DNA of 64,000 bases from Anaerobacillus alkalidiazotrophicus (GTDB lineage: Bacteria > Bacillota > Bacilli > Bacillales_H > Anaerobacillaceae): NCBI RefSeq assembly GCF_001866055.1, contig NZ_MLQS01000001.1, positions 836,145 through 900,144 of the forward strand, in the 5' to 3' direction. A program made the translations under genes and the position numbers. Each line of letters begins with the position of its first letter. Within the stretch, counting starts at the first letter, position 1. Shown piece by piece: positions 19,247 through 26,998 of the stretch. The notes under the pieces are model-generated. The model did not search any database and was not told the DNA's origin. It saw nothing but the letters and a program-made list of their open reading frames with translations.

Positions 19247-19380
19247 GTATCAAAAATGATAATTAAAGTAAATAAAGATACATTGTTTTTGATACGACTT
19301 TTGAAACTTACTTTAGTCCATATTCATATATTTTCTTTATTTGTTTCGTATTGTTTCAAAAACATTCGTTTTTGAAACAA
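19247..19380. promoter_or_regulatory. Inverted-repeat array, candidate res site
   Basis: GTATCAAAAATG (19247-19258) faces CATTGTTTTTGATAC (19281-19295). A related half-site, TTTTGAAAC, follows near 19300. A perfect 13-bp dyad, TTGTTTCAAAAAC/GTTTTTGAAACAA, spans 19351-19380. The shared TTTCAAAAA-type half-sites just upstream of a resolvase gene fit a multi-subsite res. Confidence 0.55.
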
Positions 19381-19392
19381 TAAAAAACAAAA

Positions 19393-19414
19393 AATCCCCT
19401 TAATTAAGAGGATT
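19393..19414 (-). terminator. Terminator behind replication gene region
   Basis: A hairpin with AATCC/GGATT ends and a CTTAATTAAG core is followed on the minus strand by TTTTTTGTTTTTT. It would stop transcripts from the replication gene. Confidence 0.7.
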
Positions 19415-19663
19415 TCAATTAATTTTATGTTTGGAATTTAATTTAGATTGTGGGGTTGGTAGTGCTTATAGGTTATTAATGTTGGACTTTGCTTCCGATG
19501 GTAGAAATGCACCCCTATAATTATCCTTACGTTGTCATACGTAAAACTATGTTAATTGAGGGGAAGACCTTTGTGTTCATACGTGGAATATATTTAACAA
19601 GGTTCTGTGGGTGTAACACTAGTTTGTGTTATATGTTTCATAAAATCTAACTTTTATGTACTT
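19415..19663. other. Non-coding region after the replication gene, candidate origin
   Basis: The plus strand is relatively G-rich with two short dyads: TTACG..CGTAA (about 19527-19543) and TAACAC..GTGTTA (about 19614-19631). TCATACGT occurs twice. A replication origin for the excised element is possible but speculative. Confidence 0.3.
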
Positions 19664-20581
19664 CTATTTCTCCAGCGTTATGTAAAGCTGTTGTTGCTTA
19701 GTGCTTTGTTGTTTTATGTTTTTATTATACTCGGCTATTAATTCTTTTCTGTTTCTAATTGTACCATTTTTATAGTAATTTTTTTCCAATATTGTTTTTT
19801 CTCCAACTATTTCAACAAGTCTATTAAAACCTAATACTTTTTCTATATCGGCTACTTTCATTTTGTCTAAAGCTTTAAGTAAATCATTATCCTCGTGTTC
19901 CTCTTGACATTTAAGTAATTCATTTATTTTAAACTTCACGACTATGTATGTAAAAAATGCGTTAGTTATTAAATCGACTGCTTTTCTATCAATTGAATAC
20001 TCTCTTAAATGATAAATAGCTGGTCTTATTTCTAGTCTTAATATTCCCTTTGCTTGTTCTATTATATTTAGTGGCTCTTTTTTGTTAATACATTCTTTTT
20101 CTTTATCGTAAAAACAGATTGAGCTACTTTTATTTTTAAAAATAACTGTTTCATTTTCGTTATATGTTATTTTTGTCCTTTTAGATAAATTCTTTTTATT
20201 AATTTCAGATATGTATGCTCCCACATTATCGACTTTAAAATTATATGATATGTCTAAACGCTTCACTTTCCATTGCTCTATATTAACGTCGATATTGAAG
20301 TGTTCCTTTAGTGTCGTATGTAACTTAATCCAAAATTCACTAATATCTATCTCCGTTAGCATTTCAGTATTCGTACCATAAACCATTTTTGGAATAGATA
20401 ATTGCATTTCAAGTATTTTTTTTTGCAAATTGTATTTATAATTTATCCTCTCTTTTAAAAAAGAATATTTACTTATGAAACTTCCATCATCATTATCTAA
20501 ATATGTAAATGGAATTATTCCTTCTAATTGGTTTGGGTTTATGTCTATGTCATAAGCTACTAATGTTACCGTATCAAACAT
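19664..20581 (-). CDS. Phage/plasmid replication protein, gpII/X-like
   Basis: The 305-residue protein starts MFDTVTLVAYDI, the opening strand typical of gene II/X-type replication initiators of filamentous phages and related plasmids. It has CFYDKEKEC around residue 155, resembling the family YDKxxE motif, and LRLEIRPAIYHLREY after it. These proteins nick one strand to start rolling-circle replication. A strong TAGGAGG ribosome binding site precedes ATG 20581. Family assignment is by recognisable motifs only. It implies that the element, once excised, can replicate or be mobilised. Confidence 0.65.
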   Translation of the reverse strand: MFDTVTLVAYDIDINPNQLEGIIPFTYLDNDDGSFISKYSFLKERINYKYNLQKKILEMQLSIPKMVYGTNTEMLTEIDISEFWIKLHTTLKEHFNIDVNIEQWKVKRLDISYNFKVDNVGAYISEINKKNLSKRTKITYNENETVIFKNKSSSICFYDKEKECINKKEPLNIIEQAKGILRLEIRPAIYHLREYSIDRKAVDLITNAFFTYIVVKFKINELLKCQEEHEDNDLLKALDKMKVADIEKVLGFNRLVEIVGEKTILEKNYYKNGTIRNRKELIAEYNKNIKQQSTKQQQLYITLEK

Positions 20582-20684
20582 TCCTACTTTCCTCCTAACT
20601 TTTAATATTTTGAAGTCTTTTTACATGTGTTACTAGAAACAAAGCACATTCATGCTACCTATCCGATTGAAATCATGCTACTTT
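20582..20684. repeat. Direct repeats upstream of the replication gene
   Basis: TCATGCTAC occurs at 20650-20658 and 20673-20681 (spacing 23 bp) with a partial third copy at 20685. The same heptamer forms the operator near 20860. They could be iterons or regulator sites. Confidence 0.5.
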
Positions 20685-20831
20685 TCATGCTGTTTTTATA
20701 CTGATTTCTTCTTCTAATCCTTTATTTTCTTCTATTAATGTATCAAGAAGAATTAAGGAAAGCTTTTCTATAAAAAGATTCAACGAGTTATCGTCATTTA
20801 CAAATTTTTTAATTTCTTTTTCCATTTTCAT
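20685..20831 (-). CDS. Small acidic/helical protein, function unknown
   Basis: A 48-residue ORF beginning MKMEKEIKKFVNDDNS has an excellent GAAAGGAGG ribosome binding site and lies between an operator-controlled promoter and the replication gene, probably in one operon with it. The product is a single amphipathic, Glu/Lys-rich helix-forming chain with no known domain that I recognise. A copy-control or Rep-accessory role is only a guess. Confidence 0.65.
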   Translation of the reverse strand: MKMEKEIKKFVNDDNSLNLFIEKLSLILLDTLIEENKGLEEEISIKTA

Positions 20832-20849
20832 TCCCTCCTTTCAAAATTA

Positions 20850-20927
20850 ATTGTAGCATACTCATGCTACCTTTGTCAATATTTTATGCTACTTTATGTT
20901 GACTTATATGCTACTAAATGCTATAAT
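20850..20927. promoter_or_regulatory. Divergent promoters with palindromic operator
   Basis: Leftward promoter: TTGACA (20874-20879), 18-bp spacer, TACAAT (20850-20855). Rightward promoter: TTGACT (20899-20904), 17-bp spacer, TATAAT (20922-20927). A perfect dyad, GTAGCAT-N4-ATGCTAC (20853-20870), fills the leftward spacer. Further ATGCTAC copies at about 20886 and 20908 lie in the rightward promoter. The HTH protein encoded next door is the obvious ligand. Confidence 0.75.
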
Positions 20928-20957
20928 TTAATTATCTTACAAAAGGAGTGCTTAAAA

Positions 20958-21560
20958 ATGAGTGGAATTAATTTCGGTAGTGAATTAAAAAAAATAAGAA
21001 AATCAGCAGGTATCTCATCTAAGGTGCTATCACAAAAAGTAAATAAGGCTGTTACTTATGTATCTCAATTAGAAAGGGGATTAATTAAGAAACCTGATTT
21101 TCATACTTGTTTACAAATATTATTAGAACTTGGCTTTAATGAAAATGAAGCCAAAAAGACACTTAATTATTTTGATATTAAATCATCCGAACAAGAAAAA
21201 GCTGAGTTAGAAGGGATTATTAAACAAGCAGAAAGCAGTTATGAAGAAGAAATCCTAAAGTATAAAACAGGCTTTTACAGTAATAAAATAGAGAAAATAT
21301 CGAATAAAAATGAGGAAGTTATTGCCCAACTTAGGAAGAACTTAGATTTATTTGTATTACATGACCTCTCAAGAGCCGATAAAGTGCTATCTAATCTGAT
21401 TTCTATCTTCGAAAATGAGGAGAAATTTGATTTCTTTTGTTCTGTATTTGAAAATAACTTCTCTAACTTATCTCAAACGGAAAAAGCAAATTTAGTTTCT
21501 ATGATTACAAACTATGTTAGAAAGGCAAATACAGAAAGGATTTTAAATTTAGATGAATGA
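20958..21560 (+). CDS. XRE-type HTH regulator of the element
   Basis: The 200-residue protein has a lambda-Cro/XRE helix-turn-helix (LKKIRKSAGISSKVLSQKV, then TYVSQLERG, residues about 9-55) and a long helical C-terminal part of unknown function. ATG 20958 with AAAAGGAG before it is preferred; the frame extends 24 codons upstream through the promoter. It probably represses both divergent promoters through the GTAGCAT dyads and so controls the replication gene and the downstream recombinase, which starts 17 bp after its stop. Confidence 0.87.
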   Translation: MSGINFGSELKKIRKSAGISSKVLSQKVNKAVTYVSQLERGLIKKPDFHTCLQILLELGFNENEAKKTLNYFDIKSSEQEKAELEGIIKQAESSYEEEILKYKTGFYSNKIEKISNKNEEVIAQLRKNLDLFVLHDLSRADKVLSNLISIFENEEKFDFFCSVFENNFSNLSQTEKANLVSMITNYVRKANTERILNLDE

Positions 21561-21577
21561 ATTAAGGAGGAATATAA

Positions 21578-23137
21578 ATGAAAAAAGTTGTTTTATATGT
21601 ACGTGTTTCAACAGAAGAGCAAGCAGAAGAAGGTTTTTCAATTAATGGACAAATAAAGGTATTGGAGGATTATTGCCAAAGAAACAAGTTACAAATAGTA
21701 AGTACATATAAAGATGAAGGCTTTAGTGGAAAATCCCTTGATAGACCTTCCCTTAAAGAATTACTTAAAGACTGTGAAAGTGAAGAATTTGACATGGTTA
21801 TGGTGTGGAAAATAAACAGGTTATCACGTAAACAGCTTGATTTTCTAACAATTGTTGACTACTTAGAAAAGCATGACATTAGTCTTTTTAGTTTTAGTGA
21901 AAATATTGATGCTTCTACCTCTGTTGGAAAAGCAATGTTTCAAATGATGGGCAGTTTTGCTGAGCTGGAGAGAAATCAAATAGTTGAAAATGTAAAAATG
22001 GGAATGACACAAAGAGCAAAAGAAGGAAAATTTAATGGTGGAAGTGTTTTAGGCTTTTCCTCAAAGGATAAACGCTTAATTATAAATAATAATGAAGCAA
22101 ACCTTGTTAAATATATATTTGATTTATATATTAGTGGCAAAGGATATAAAGCAATAGCAAATAAGTTAAATCATGAAGGTTACAAAACAAAACGTAATTC
22201 TAACTTTTCTATTAATTCTATAAAAACAATTATTACAAATCCTATGTATGCTGGCTTCATTCGCTTTAATCAAGTTGAAAATTGGAGTGAAAAAAGAAGA
22301 AAAGGTAAGGGTAATAACATGATTTTGGAAAAAGGCGAACATGACCCAATTATTAGTATGGAAATATGGGAAAAAGCTCAGAAAATAAATGAACAAAAAT
22401 CACATAAACCATCTAAAACATTTACAGGACACTTCCCACTTACAACCCTTTTACGCTGTCCAAAATGTGGACATGGAATGATTGGTCATAAAACTAAAAG
22501 GAGTAAAAACAGTAAGGAATACTTACGTTATTATCAATGTGGGAATTACCGTAACAAAGGAAGTGCAGTTTGCAATTCAAATTTAATAAAGGCTGATGAA
22601 GTTGAAATGTTTATTTTCAAAAAACTAGAAGAAATAACATCTAAACCAATTGTGCTTAAATCCATTGTTGGGAAGGTAAATGAAAAAATAATAACTCTAA
22701 AAGAGCCAATCAAAGAACGACTTAATTACATTTTAGAAAAAATTAAACAAGTAGACAAAAGTATAAATAAGTTTCTTACAATTATTGAGAAAACATCTAA
22801 TCCCCTTGAGCCAATATTAGATAAGCTTTCAGAGCTTGATAAAGAAAAAAAAGTATTACTAGAGCAAAAAGTACAATTAGAGTATGAGCTTAATAAACCT
22901 ACTGTAAGGGAGATTTCATTAGAGCAATTACAAAATGTGTTAAGCACTTTTTCAAAAATACTCCCTAATGTTGCACCTGAAAAGCAAAAGGATTTACTCC
23001 ACTCAATCATTAATAAAATTACCGTCAATGAAGGAGATAAACCAGAAAAAAGAAGTGTCAAAGACATTGAATTGTACTTTGACGCTTCTAAAAATAATAA
23101 CTATGTGCTTACTTATGGTATGGTTCACCCCGATTAA
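21578..23137 (+). CDS. Large serine recombinase (integrase/excisionase)
   Basis: The 519-residue protein has the resolvase catalytic domain ([19 protein letters not shown], nucleophile Ser about residue 10), the recombinase domain with [13 protein letters not shown], a zinc ribbon ([12 protein letters not shown].....YYQCGNY.....C), and a coiled coil (about 385-435). This is the architecture of phage serine integrases and staphylococcal Ccr proteins. It lies at the right edge of the element next to the attachment site. Its last nine or so codons lie inside rlmH, so part of its C-terminus (GMVHPD) is supplied by host DNA. RBS: AAGGAGG. Confidence 0.95.
   Translation: MKKVVLYVRVSTEEQAEEGFSINGQIKVLEDYCQRNKLQIVSTYKDEGFSGKSLDRPSLKELLKDCESEEFDMVMVWKINRLSRKQLDFLTIVDYLEKHDISLFSFSENIDASTSVGKAMFQMMGSFAELERNQIVENVKMGMTQRAKEGKFNGGSVLGFSSKDKRLIINNNEANLVKYIFDLYISGKGYKAIANKLNHEGYKTKRNSNFSINSIKTIITNPMYAGFIRFNQVENWSEKRRKGKGNNMILEKGEHDPIISMEIWEKAQKINEQKSHKPSKTFTGHFPLTTLLRCPKCGHGMIGHKTKRSKNSKEYLRYYQCGNYRNKGSAVCNSNLIKADEVEMFIFKKLEEITSKPIVLKSIVGKVNEKIITLKEPIKERLNYILEKIKQVDKSINKFLTIIEKTSNPLEPILDKLSELDKEKKVLLEQKVQLEYELNKPTVREISLEQLQNVLSTFSKILPNVAPEKQKDLLHSIINKITVNEGDKPEKRSVKDIELYFDASKNNNYVLTYGMVHPD
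23109..23137. other. Right attachment-site region in rlmH
   Basis: The recombinase and rlmH coding ends overlap antisense here. rlmH codes the conserved RGEPYHK C-terminus across it, so the element inserted without breaking the methyltransferase. No clean direct repeat was found at the left end; a weak match is noted under rejected items. Confidence 0.6.
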
Positions 23138-23588
23138 TCCGAAACGCACGATATACCTGTTCCACTAAGATCAACCTCATCAATTGGTGTGGAAAGGTCA
23201 TTTTTGAAAAGGAAAGCGCAGCATCGGAACGCTGCATAACCGCTGTACTTAATCCAAGAGAGCCACCAATAATAAAGGTAACTTTGCTACGTCCGTAAGT
23301 CGCAAGCTTGTCTAGTTCCTTAGCCAGTTTTTCTGAACCCCACATTTCTCCTTCGATTGCTAACGCAATGACGTATGCATCTTGAGACACTTTAGCTAAA
23401 ATACGCTCTCCTTCTTTTTCTTTTACTTGAAGCATTTCCGCTTCACTTAATTGTTCAGGAGCTTTTTCATCTGGAACTTCAACGATTTCTACCTTCGCAT
23501 AAGAACCTAAACGCTTTATATATTCATTAATTCCATTTTTTAAGTATTTCTCTTTTAACTTACCTACCGTTATAATTGAGATATTCAC
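23109..23588 (-). CDS. rlmH: 23S rRNA (pseudouridine1915-N3)-methyltransferase
   Basis: RlmH is a SPOUT-family dimer that methylates pseudouridine 1915 in helix 69 of 23S rRNA on the assembled ribosome. GTG 23588 (AGGTGGGG just before it) gives 159 residues, the usual length; a GTG at 23603 would bury the ribosome binding site. The SAM-binding [14 protein letters not shown] stretch (here [10 protein letters not shown]) and the C-terminal [20 protein letters not shown] and NRGEPYHK are conserved. This gene is known as orfX in staphylococci, where SCC elements insert. Confidence 0.96.
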   Translation of the reverse strand: MNISIITVGKLKEKYLKNGINEYIKRLGSYAKVEIVEVPDEKAPEQLSEAEMLQVKEKEGERILAKVSQDAYVIALAIEGEMWGSEKLAKELDKLATYGRSKVTFIIGGSLGLSTAVMQRSDAALSFSKMTFPHQLMRLILVEQVYRAFRINRGEPYHK

Positions 23589-23612
23589 AGTTTTTTTCCC
23601 CACCTAAAAATG

Positions 23613-23973
23613 TTATCCACATAGTTTATCCACATATCCACAGAAACCATATGTTTTTATCCACTTATTTTGTAAATAGCCTTGTCTGTACAAAAATGAC
23701 ACGTTGTGGATAACTCATTTTTCGCTTCTATTTTTTCCAAGACCGGTGCAACTTCTTGTTCATCGACAACAATATCCATTGCTAGTTCGACATGGTTTTC
23801 ACAACAATAATACACGTTTTTCTCTCCTTCGACGATAAATTTTCTAATTCGTAATCATTATCCCATTTTAACGGTTTTCCACAACATTATCCACAGATCA
23901 TTAAAATTCCACAAAAATTATTGCTATTTCTGCTTATACACAACTATTAGCTCGCATTTTAGTTTTCCACAAT
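23613..23973. promoter_or_regulatory. DnaA-box cluster
   Basis: Perfect TTATCCACA boxes lie at 23613, 23626 and 23887, with an inverted one (TGTGGATAA) at 23705-23713. One-mismatch boxes lie at 23634 (ATATCCACA), 23657 (TTATCCACT), 23875 and 23965 (TTTTCCACA) and 23934 (TTATACACA). Nine in 360 bp is far above chance. B. subtilis has DnaA-binding clusters outside oriC, one reported near yydA, the rlmH ortholog. Confidence 0.8.
23657..23815 (-). CDS. CxxH/CxxC small protein
   Basis: A 52-residue protein from a GTG start with AAGGAG before it: YYCCENHVELAMDIVVDE near the start and TTCHFCTDKAIY at the end. The paired CxxxH/CxxC motifs look like a metal-binding knuckle. A family of such short proteins occurs next to rlmH/htrA in Bacillaceae; its function is unknown. 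The gene lies inside the DnaA-box cluster. Confidence 0.85.
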   Translation of the reverse strand: MYYCCENHVELAMDIVVDEQEVAPVLEKIEAKNELSTTCHFCTDKAIYKISG

Positions 23974-24012
23974 TAACAGGGAAATAATAATGAAATAGGT
24001 ATTCAACACAAA

Positions 24013-24048
24013 AGAAAGCCTATCAGCAAAATAAACTGGTAGGCTTTC
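24013..24048 (-). terminator. Terminator of the wal operon/htrA
   Basis: GAAAGCCTA..CAG pairs with CTG..TAGGCTTTC and is followed by TTTT on the minus strand, 10 bp after the htrA stop. Confidence 0.8.
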
Positions 24049-24057
24049 AACTATTAA

Positions 24058-25278
24058 CTATAATGTTTGCTTCGTTAACGTAAATGTTACGGTGTGCTTC
24101 TTACCCTCTCGGTAAAATGTAACCTCAAGGTCATCTCCAATGTTCTTTTTCGTATATAAAAATTTACGTAAGTCATGTGTGTCTTGGACTTTTTGTCCAT
24201 CTAGCTCTACAATTACATCATATTGATCTAGACCTGCACGATCTGCTGGACTCATTGGTTCGACTCTTTCTAATATAACACCCGCTTTCACATCATCAGG
24301 TAACTTAAACGTTTCTCTCCAATGGTAACTTGGGACTTCTGAAAGAGAACGAATGACAATACCCATTTGCGGACGTTGAACTTCACCGTACTGCTCAAGA
24401 TCTTCAATAACAGGAACAGCAATAGCACTAGGAATAGAAAAACCTATTCCTTCAACAGATCCGGCAATCTTCATAGAATTAATACCAATGACCTGTCCTT
24501 GAATATTTATCAGAGCTCCACCACTATTACCTGGGTTAATAGCTGCATCTGTTTGTAAAACCTCTGCTTCCCAGTCAACACGCCCATCTTTATTTAAATC
24601 AACCGGAACACTTCTTTCAGTCGCACTAATAATTCCTTGTGTAACCGTACGAGAAAACTGTAATCCTAATGGGTTACCAATAGCAATCGCAGGTTCTCCT
24701 ACTCGCAATAGCTCGGAATTACCGAATTCTGCTACTGTTTCAACATCGTCAGCTGAAATCCTTAGTACGGCTAAATCAGTTATAATATCTGCTCCAAGTA
24801 GTTCTGCTGAAACTCTTGAACCATTACTTAAACTCACTTCTATTTGTTGTGCTCCATCTATAACATGCTGATTTGTCACAACATAGGCATGACCATTATT
24901 TTTCTTATAAATAACTCCAGACCCAGTTCCTTCTCCTTGTGTTGTTGACCAAAAATTTGATTGTTTTAAATTAATAACACCTACAACTGCATCTGAAACA
25001 CGTTCTACCGCTTCTGTTATATCTGAATTAACGGTTATATTTAATGTACTATCTACCTGCGAGGAAGCTGGTATCAGTTCTGGTTGAGTAGTTTCAGCGC
25101 TTTGGCCTTTTGGAACTACTTCATAAGGTAGCAACCCATAGCTGGAGAGAAATGGAACAGAAAAGATGACAAGCAAAGCTCCAACTACTGAACTAAAGAA
25201 AGCTGTAACTCCTATCCCTTTTACATTTTTTCGTTTACTTCTTGTTTCTGTTTGATAATGCTCATCGTAATATCCCAC
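24058..25278 (-). CDS. htrA: HtrA-type serine protease with PDZ domain
   Basis: The 406-residue protein is anchored by one N-terminal transmembrane segment (about 25-47) and acts outside the membrane. The trypsin-like domain shows the triad: His in VVTNQHVID, Asp in DIITDLAVLRI, Ser in NPGNSGGALIN. A PDZ domain follows (about 300-400). It degrades or refolds misfolded envelope proteins. The GTG start has AAGGAGGG upstream. It sits at the end of the walRK cluster, corresponding to B. subtilis yycK/htrC. Confidence 0.94.
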   Translation of the reverse strand: MGYYDEHYQTETRSKRKNVKGIGVTAFFSSVVGALLVIFSVPFLSSYGLLPYEVVPKGQSAETTQPELIPASSQVDSTLNITVNSDITEAVERVSDAVVGVINLKQSNFWSTTQGEGTGSGVIYKKNNGHAYVVTNQHVIDGAQQIEVSLSNGSRVSAELLGADIITDLAVLRISADDVETVAEFGNSELLRVGEPAIAIGNPLGLQFSRTVTQGIISATERSVPVDLNKDGRVDWEAEVLQTDAAINPGNSGGALINIQGQVIGINSMKIAGSVEGIGFSIPSAIAVPVIEDLEQYGEVQRPQMGIVIRSLSEVPSYHWRETFKLPDDVKAGVILERVEPMSPADRAGLDQYDVIVELDGQKVQDTHDLRKFLYTKKNIGDDLEVTFYREGKKHTVTFTLTKQTL

Positions 25279-25390
25279 CTGGTACCCTCCTTATTATATT
25301 ATCCAAAATATAATTTACCAAATTTCATGAAAAAATCCAGTATTTCATTTAAGATTTTTTATTTTTCCTGTATTCCCGAAAATTGAGGTT

Positions 25391-26185
25391 TTAAACCTCA
25401 ACTAACTCAGTAGGTTTAGCTGGATCTGTATCAAATAACTTTAGAGATTTTCCTACTTCAAACCCTTGTTCAGCTAAAGTTTGTTTTACAGTCAAGTGAG
25501 CCAAATCCTTCATATTATTATCTTGACTCAAATGAGCCAAATACACACGAGTTGACTTCGTACCAATTACCTCTGCCATAGCAAGTGCTGCATCTTCATT
25601 GGAAACATGTCCAACATCACTTAAAATACGTCTTTTTACACTCCAAGGATATTTCCCCATTCGTAACATGTTCATATCATGGTTCGATTCGAATATATAG
25701 ACATCTGAATCTTTAATTGTTCCCTTCATACGTTCACTGACATATCCAGTATCCGTAATAACTGAGAGCTTTTTTCCTTCATGATGAAACACATAAAACA
25801 TCGGCTCTGCTGCATCATGTGAAACACCAAAAGACTCAATATCTAAGTCTTCAAAACTTTTCGTTTCTTCCATATGAAAAATAAACTTTTGATCAGTTGA
25901 AATGTTTCCTAAAGCAGGCTCCATTGCTTTCCAAGTTTTTTCATTGGCGTATATCGGAATTTGATATTTTCTTGCTAGTATACCAACCCCTTTTATATGA
26001 TCACTATGTTCATGCGTAACTAATATTGCATCCAATTTACTTGGACAACAGTCAATCTTCTTAAATAATTGATCCATCGCCTTTCCACTTAAACCTGCAT
26101 CAACTAAAACTCGCTTTTTTTCGGTAGCAACATAAATGGCATTACCTGAGCTGCCACTTGCTAATACACTGAATGTTAAACTCAT
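25391..26185 (-). CDS. yycJ: Metallo-beta-lactamase fold hydrolase YycJ/WalJ
   Basis: The 264-residue protein has the metal-binding THEHSDH motif (about residues 57-63) and further ligands in SHDAAEP and ITDTGYVSE. It is probably a 5'-3' DNA exonuclease of the MBL fold; orthologs are linked to replication-cell wall coordination and mismatch repair. It starts 15 bp after yycI ends, within the walRK operon. The catalytic role is taken from family knowledge. Confidence 0.93.
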   Translation of the reverse strand: MSLTFSVLASGSSGNAIYVATEKKRVLVDAGLSGKAMDQLFKKIDCCPSKLDAILVTHEHSDHIKGVGILARKYQIPIYANEKTWKAMEPALGNISTDQKFIFHMEETKSFEDLDIESFGVSHDAAEPMFYVFHHEGKKLSVITDTGYVSERMKGTIKDSDVYIFESNHDMNMLRMGKYPWSVKRRILSDVGHVSNEDAALAMAEVIGTKSTRVYLAHLSQDNNMKDLAHLTVKQTLAEQGFEVGKSLKLFDTDPAKPTELVEV

Positions 26186-26200
26186 CTATGCTTCTCCTCA

Positions 26201-26998
26201 TTATTGTATATTTTGAATGGCGCCATCGATCGCATTTACATAATAAACCTGTTCATTTACACCAATATTCCACATTGGCGCAAAAACCTGAACCTCCCCT
26301 TGAGGTGGCTTAAAAAAACTATAATAACTTAACTCAACCTTTGTGATTACACTATCTGGCGGAATAAGCTGTTGGTTAAATAGTTTTTCAATTGCTCTCA
26401 TACTTGAAAGCAGCTCTTGTTCCTTCCCTGGAGGGTGGATTGGTTGAATCGTTAAATAATTTTGTTCATACATAACAACTTCAAAGTCATTGTTTAGTTG
26501 CAAAAGAAGCGGTAATCGTCCACTTTCATAATTATCAACTTTTTTGCCTTGATACGTTTGATAAAAAAACACTTGCTTTAACTTAGAATCATAATGACTA
26601 AAACGATAATGTTGACCAAAATTTATATGTTGTAGAACAAACCCTTTTGCTTGCTCTTGAATGGGCCCATCTTTTTGCCTGAAAGAATGCGGATTATTTA
26701 AACTGACTACTATTCCATCATCATTGACTTCCACAACTTTTTGGGAATTTCTTTTCCTCTCGATTTCTTTATCCAAAGGCACTTCAACTGAACCACTTAT
26801 ATAAGTTCCGGTAAGCTGTTCGTCAAACAACTCTGCCTCAATGACAATATTCATTTCCGAAAGCCGTTCTTGTATCGTAGCTTCTAATAGAAAATTAATA
26901 TTGCTAGCATCTCTTTTTTCATTTAGCTGATAACCTAGGAAAATATTAAGCAATAAAAAAGTAATAATGAAAATTGTTTTTGCCCTACTCCAATCCAT
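26201..26998 (-). CDS. yycI: WalRK regulatory protein YycI
   Basis: The 265-residue protein has a single N-terminal membrane anchor (AKTIFIITFLLLNIFLGYQL) and an extracytoplasmic domain, ending in a PepSY-like fold with YYVNAIDGAIQ. With YycH it forms a membrane complex with the WalK sensor and tunes its activity. Its coding start overlaps yycH by 14 bp. Confidence 0.93.
   Translation of the reverse strand: MDWSRAKTIFIITFLLLNIFLGYQLNEKRDASNINFLLEATIQERLSEMNIVIEAELFDEQLTGTYISGSVEVPLDKEIERKRNSQKVVEVNDDGIVVSLNNPHSFRQKDGPIQEQAKGFVLQHINFGQHYRFSHYDSKLKQVFFYQTYQGKKVDNYESGRLPLLLQLNNDFEVVMYEQNYLTIQPIHPPGKEQELLSSMRAIEKLFNQQLIPPDSVITKVELSYYSFFKPPQGEVQVFAPMWNIGVNEQVYYVNAIDGAIQNIQ

Larger units (their letters stand above)
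14260..23137. mobile_element. Candidate integrative element inserted in the 3' end of rlmH
   Basis: Cargo and core: R-M genes, resolvase, gpII/X-like replication protein, small ORF, HTH regulator, large serine recombinase. The right limit is firm because the recombinase frame ends inside rlmH. The left limit is uncertain; about 14.0-14.3 kb is a guess from gene content, and the resolvase/R-M part could be a separate insertion. The gene set is AT-richer than the flanking core genes. Confidence 0.6.
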
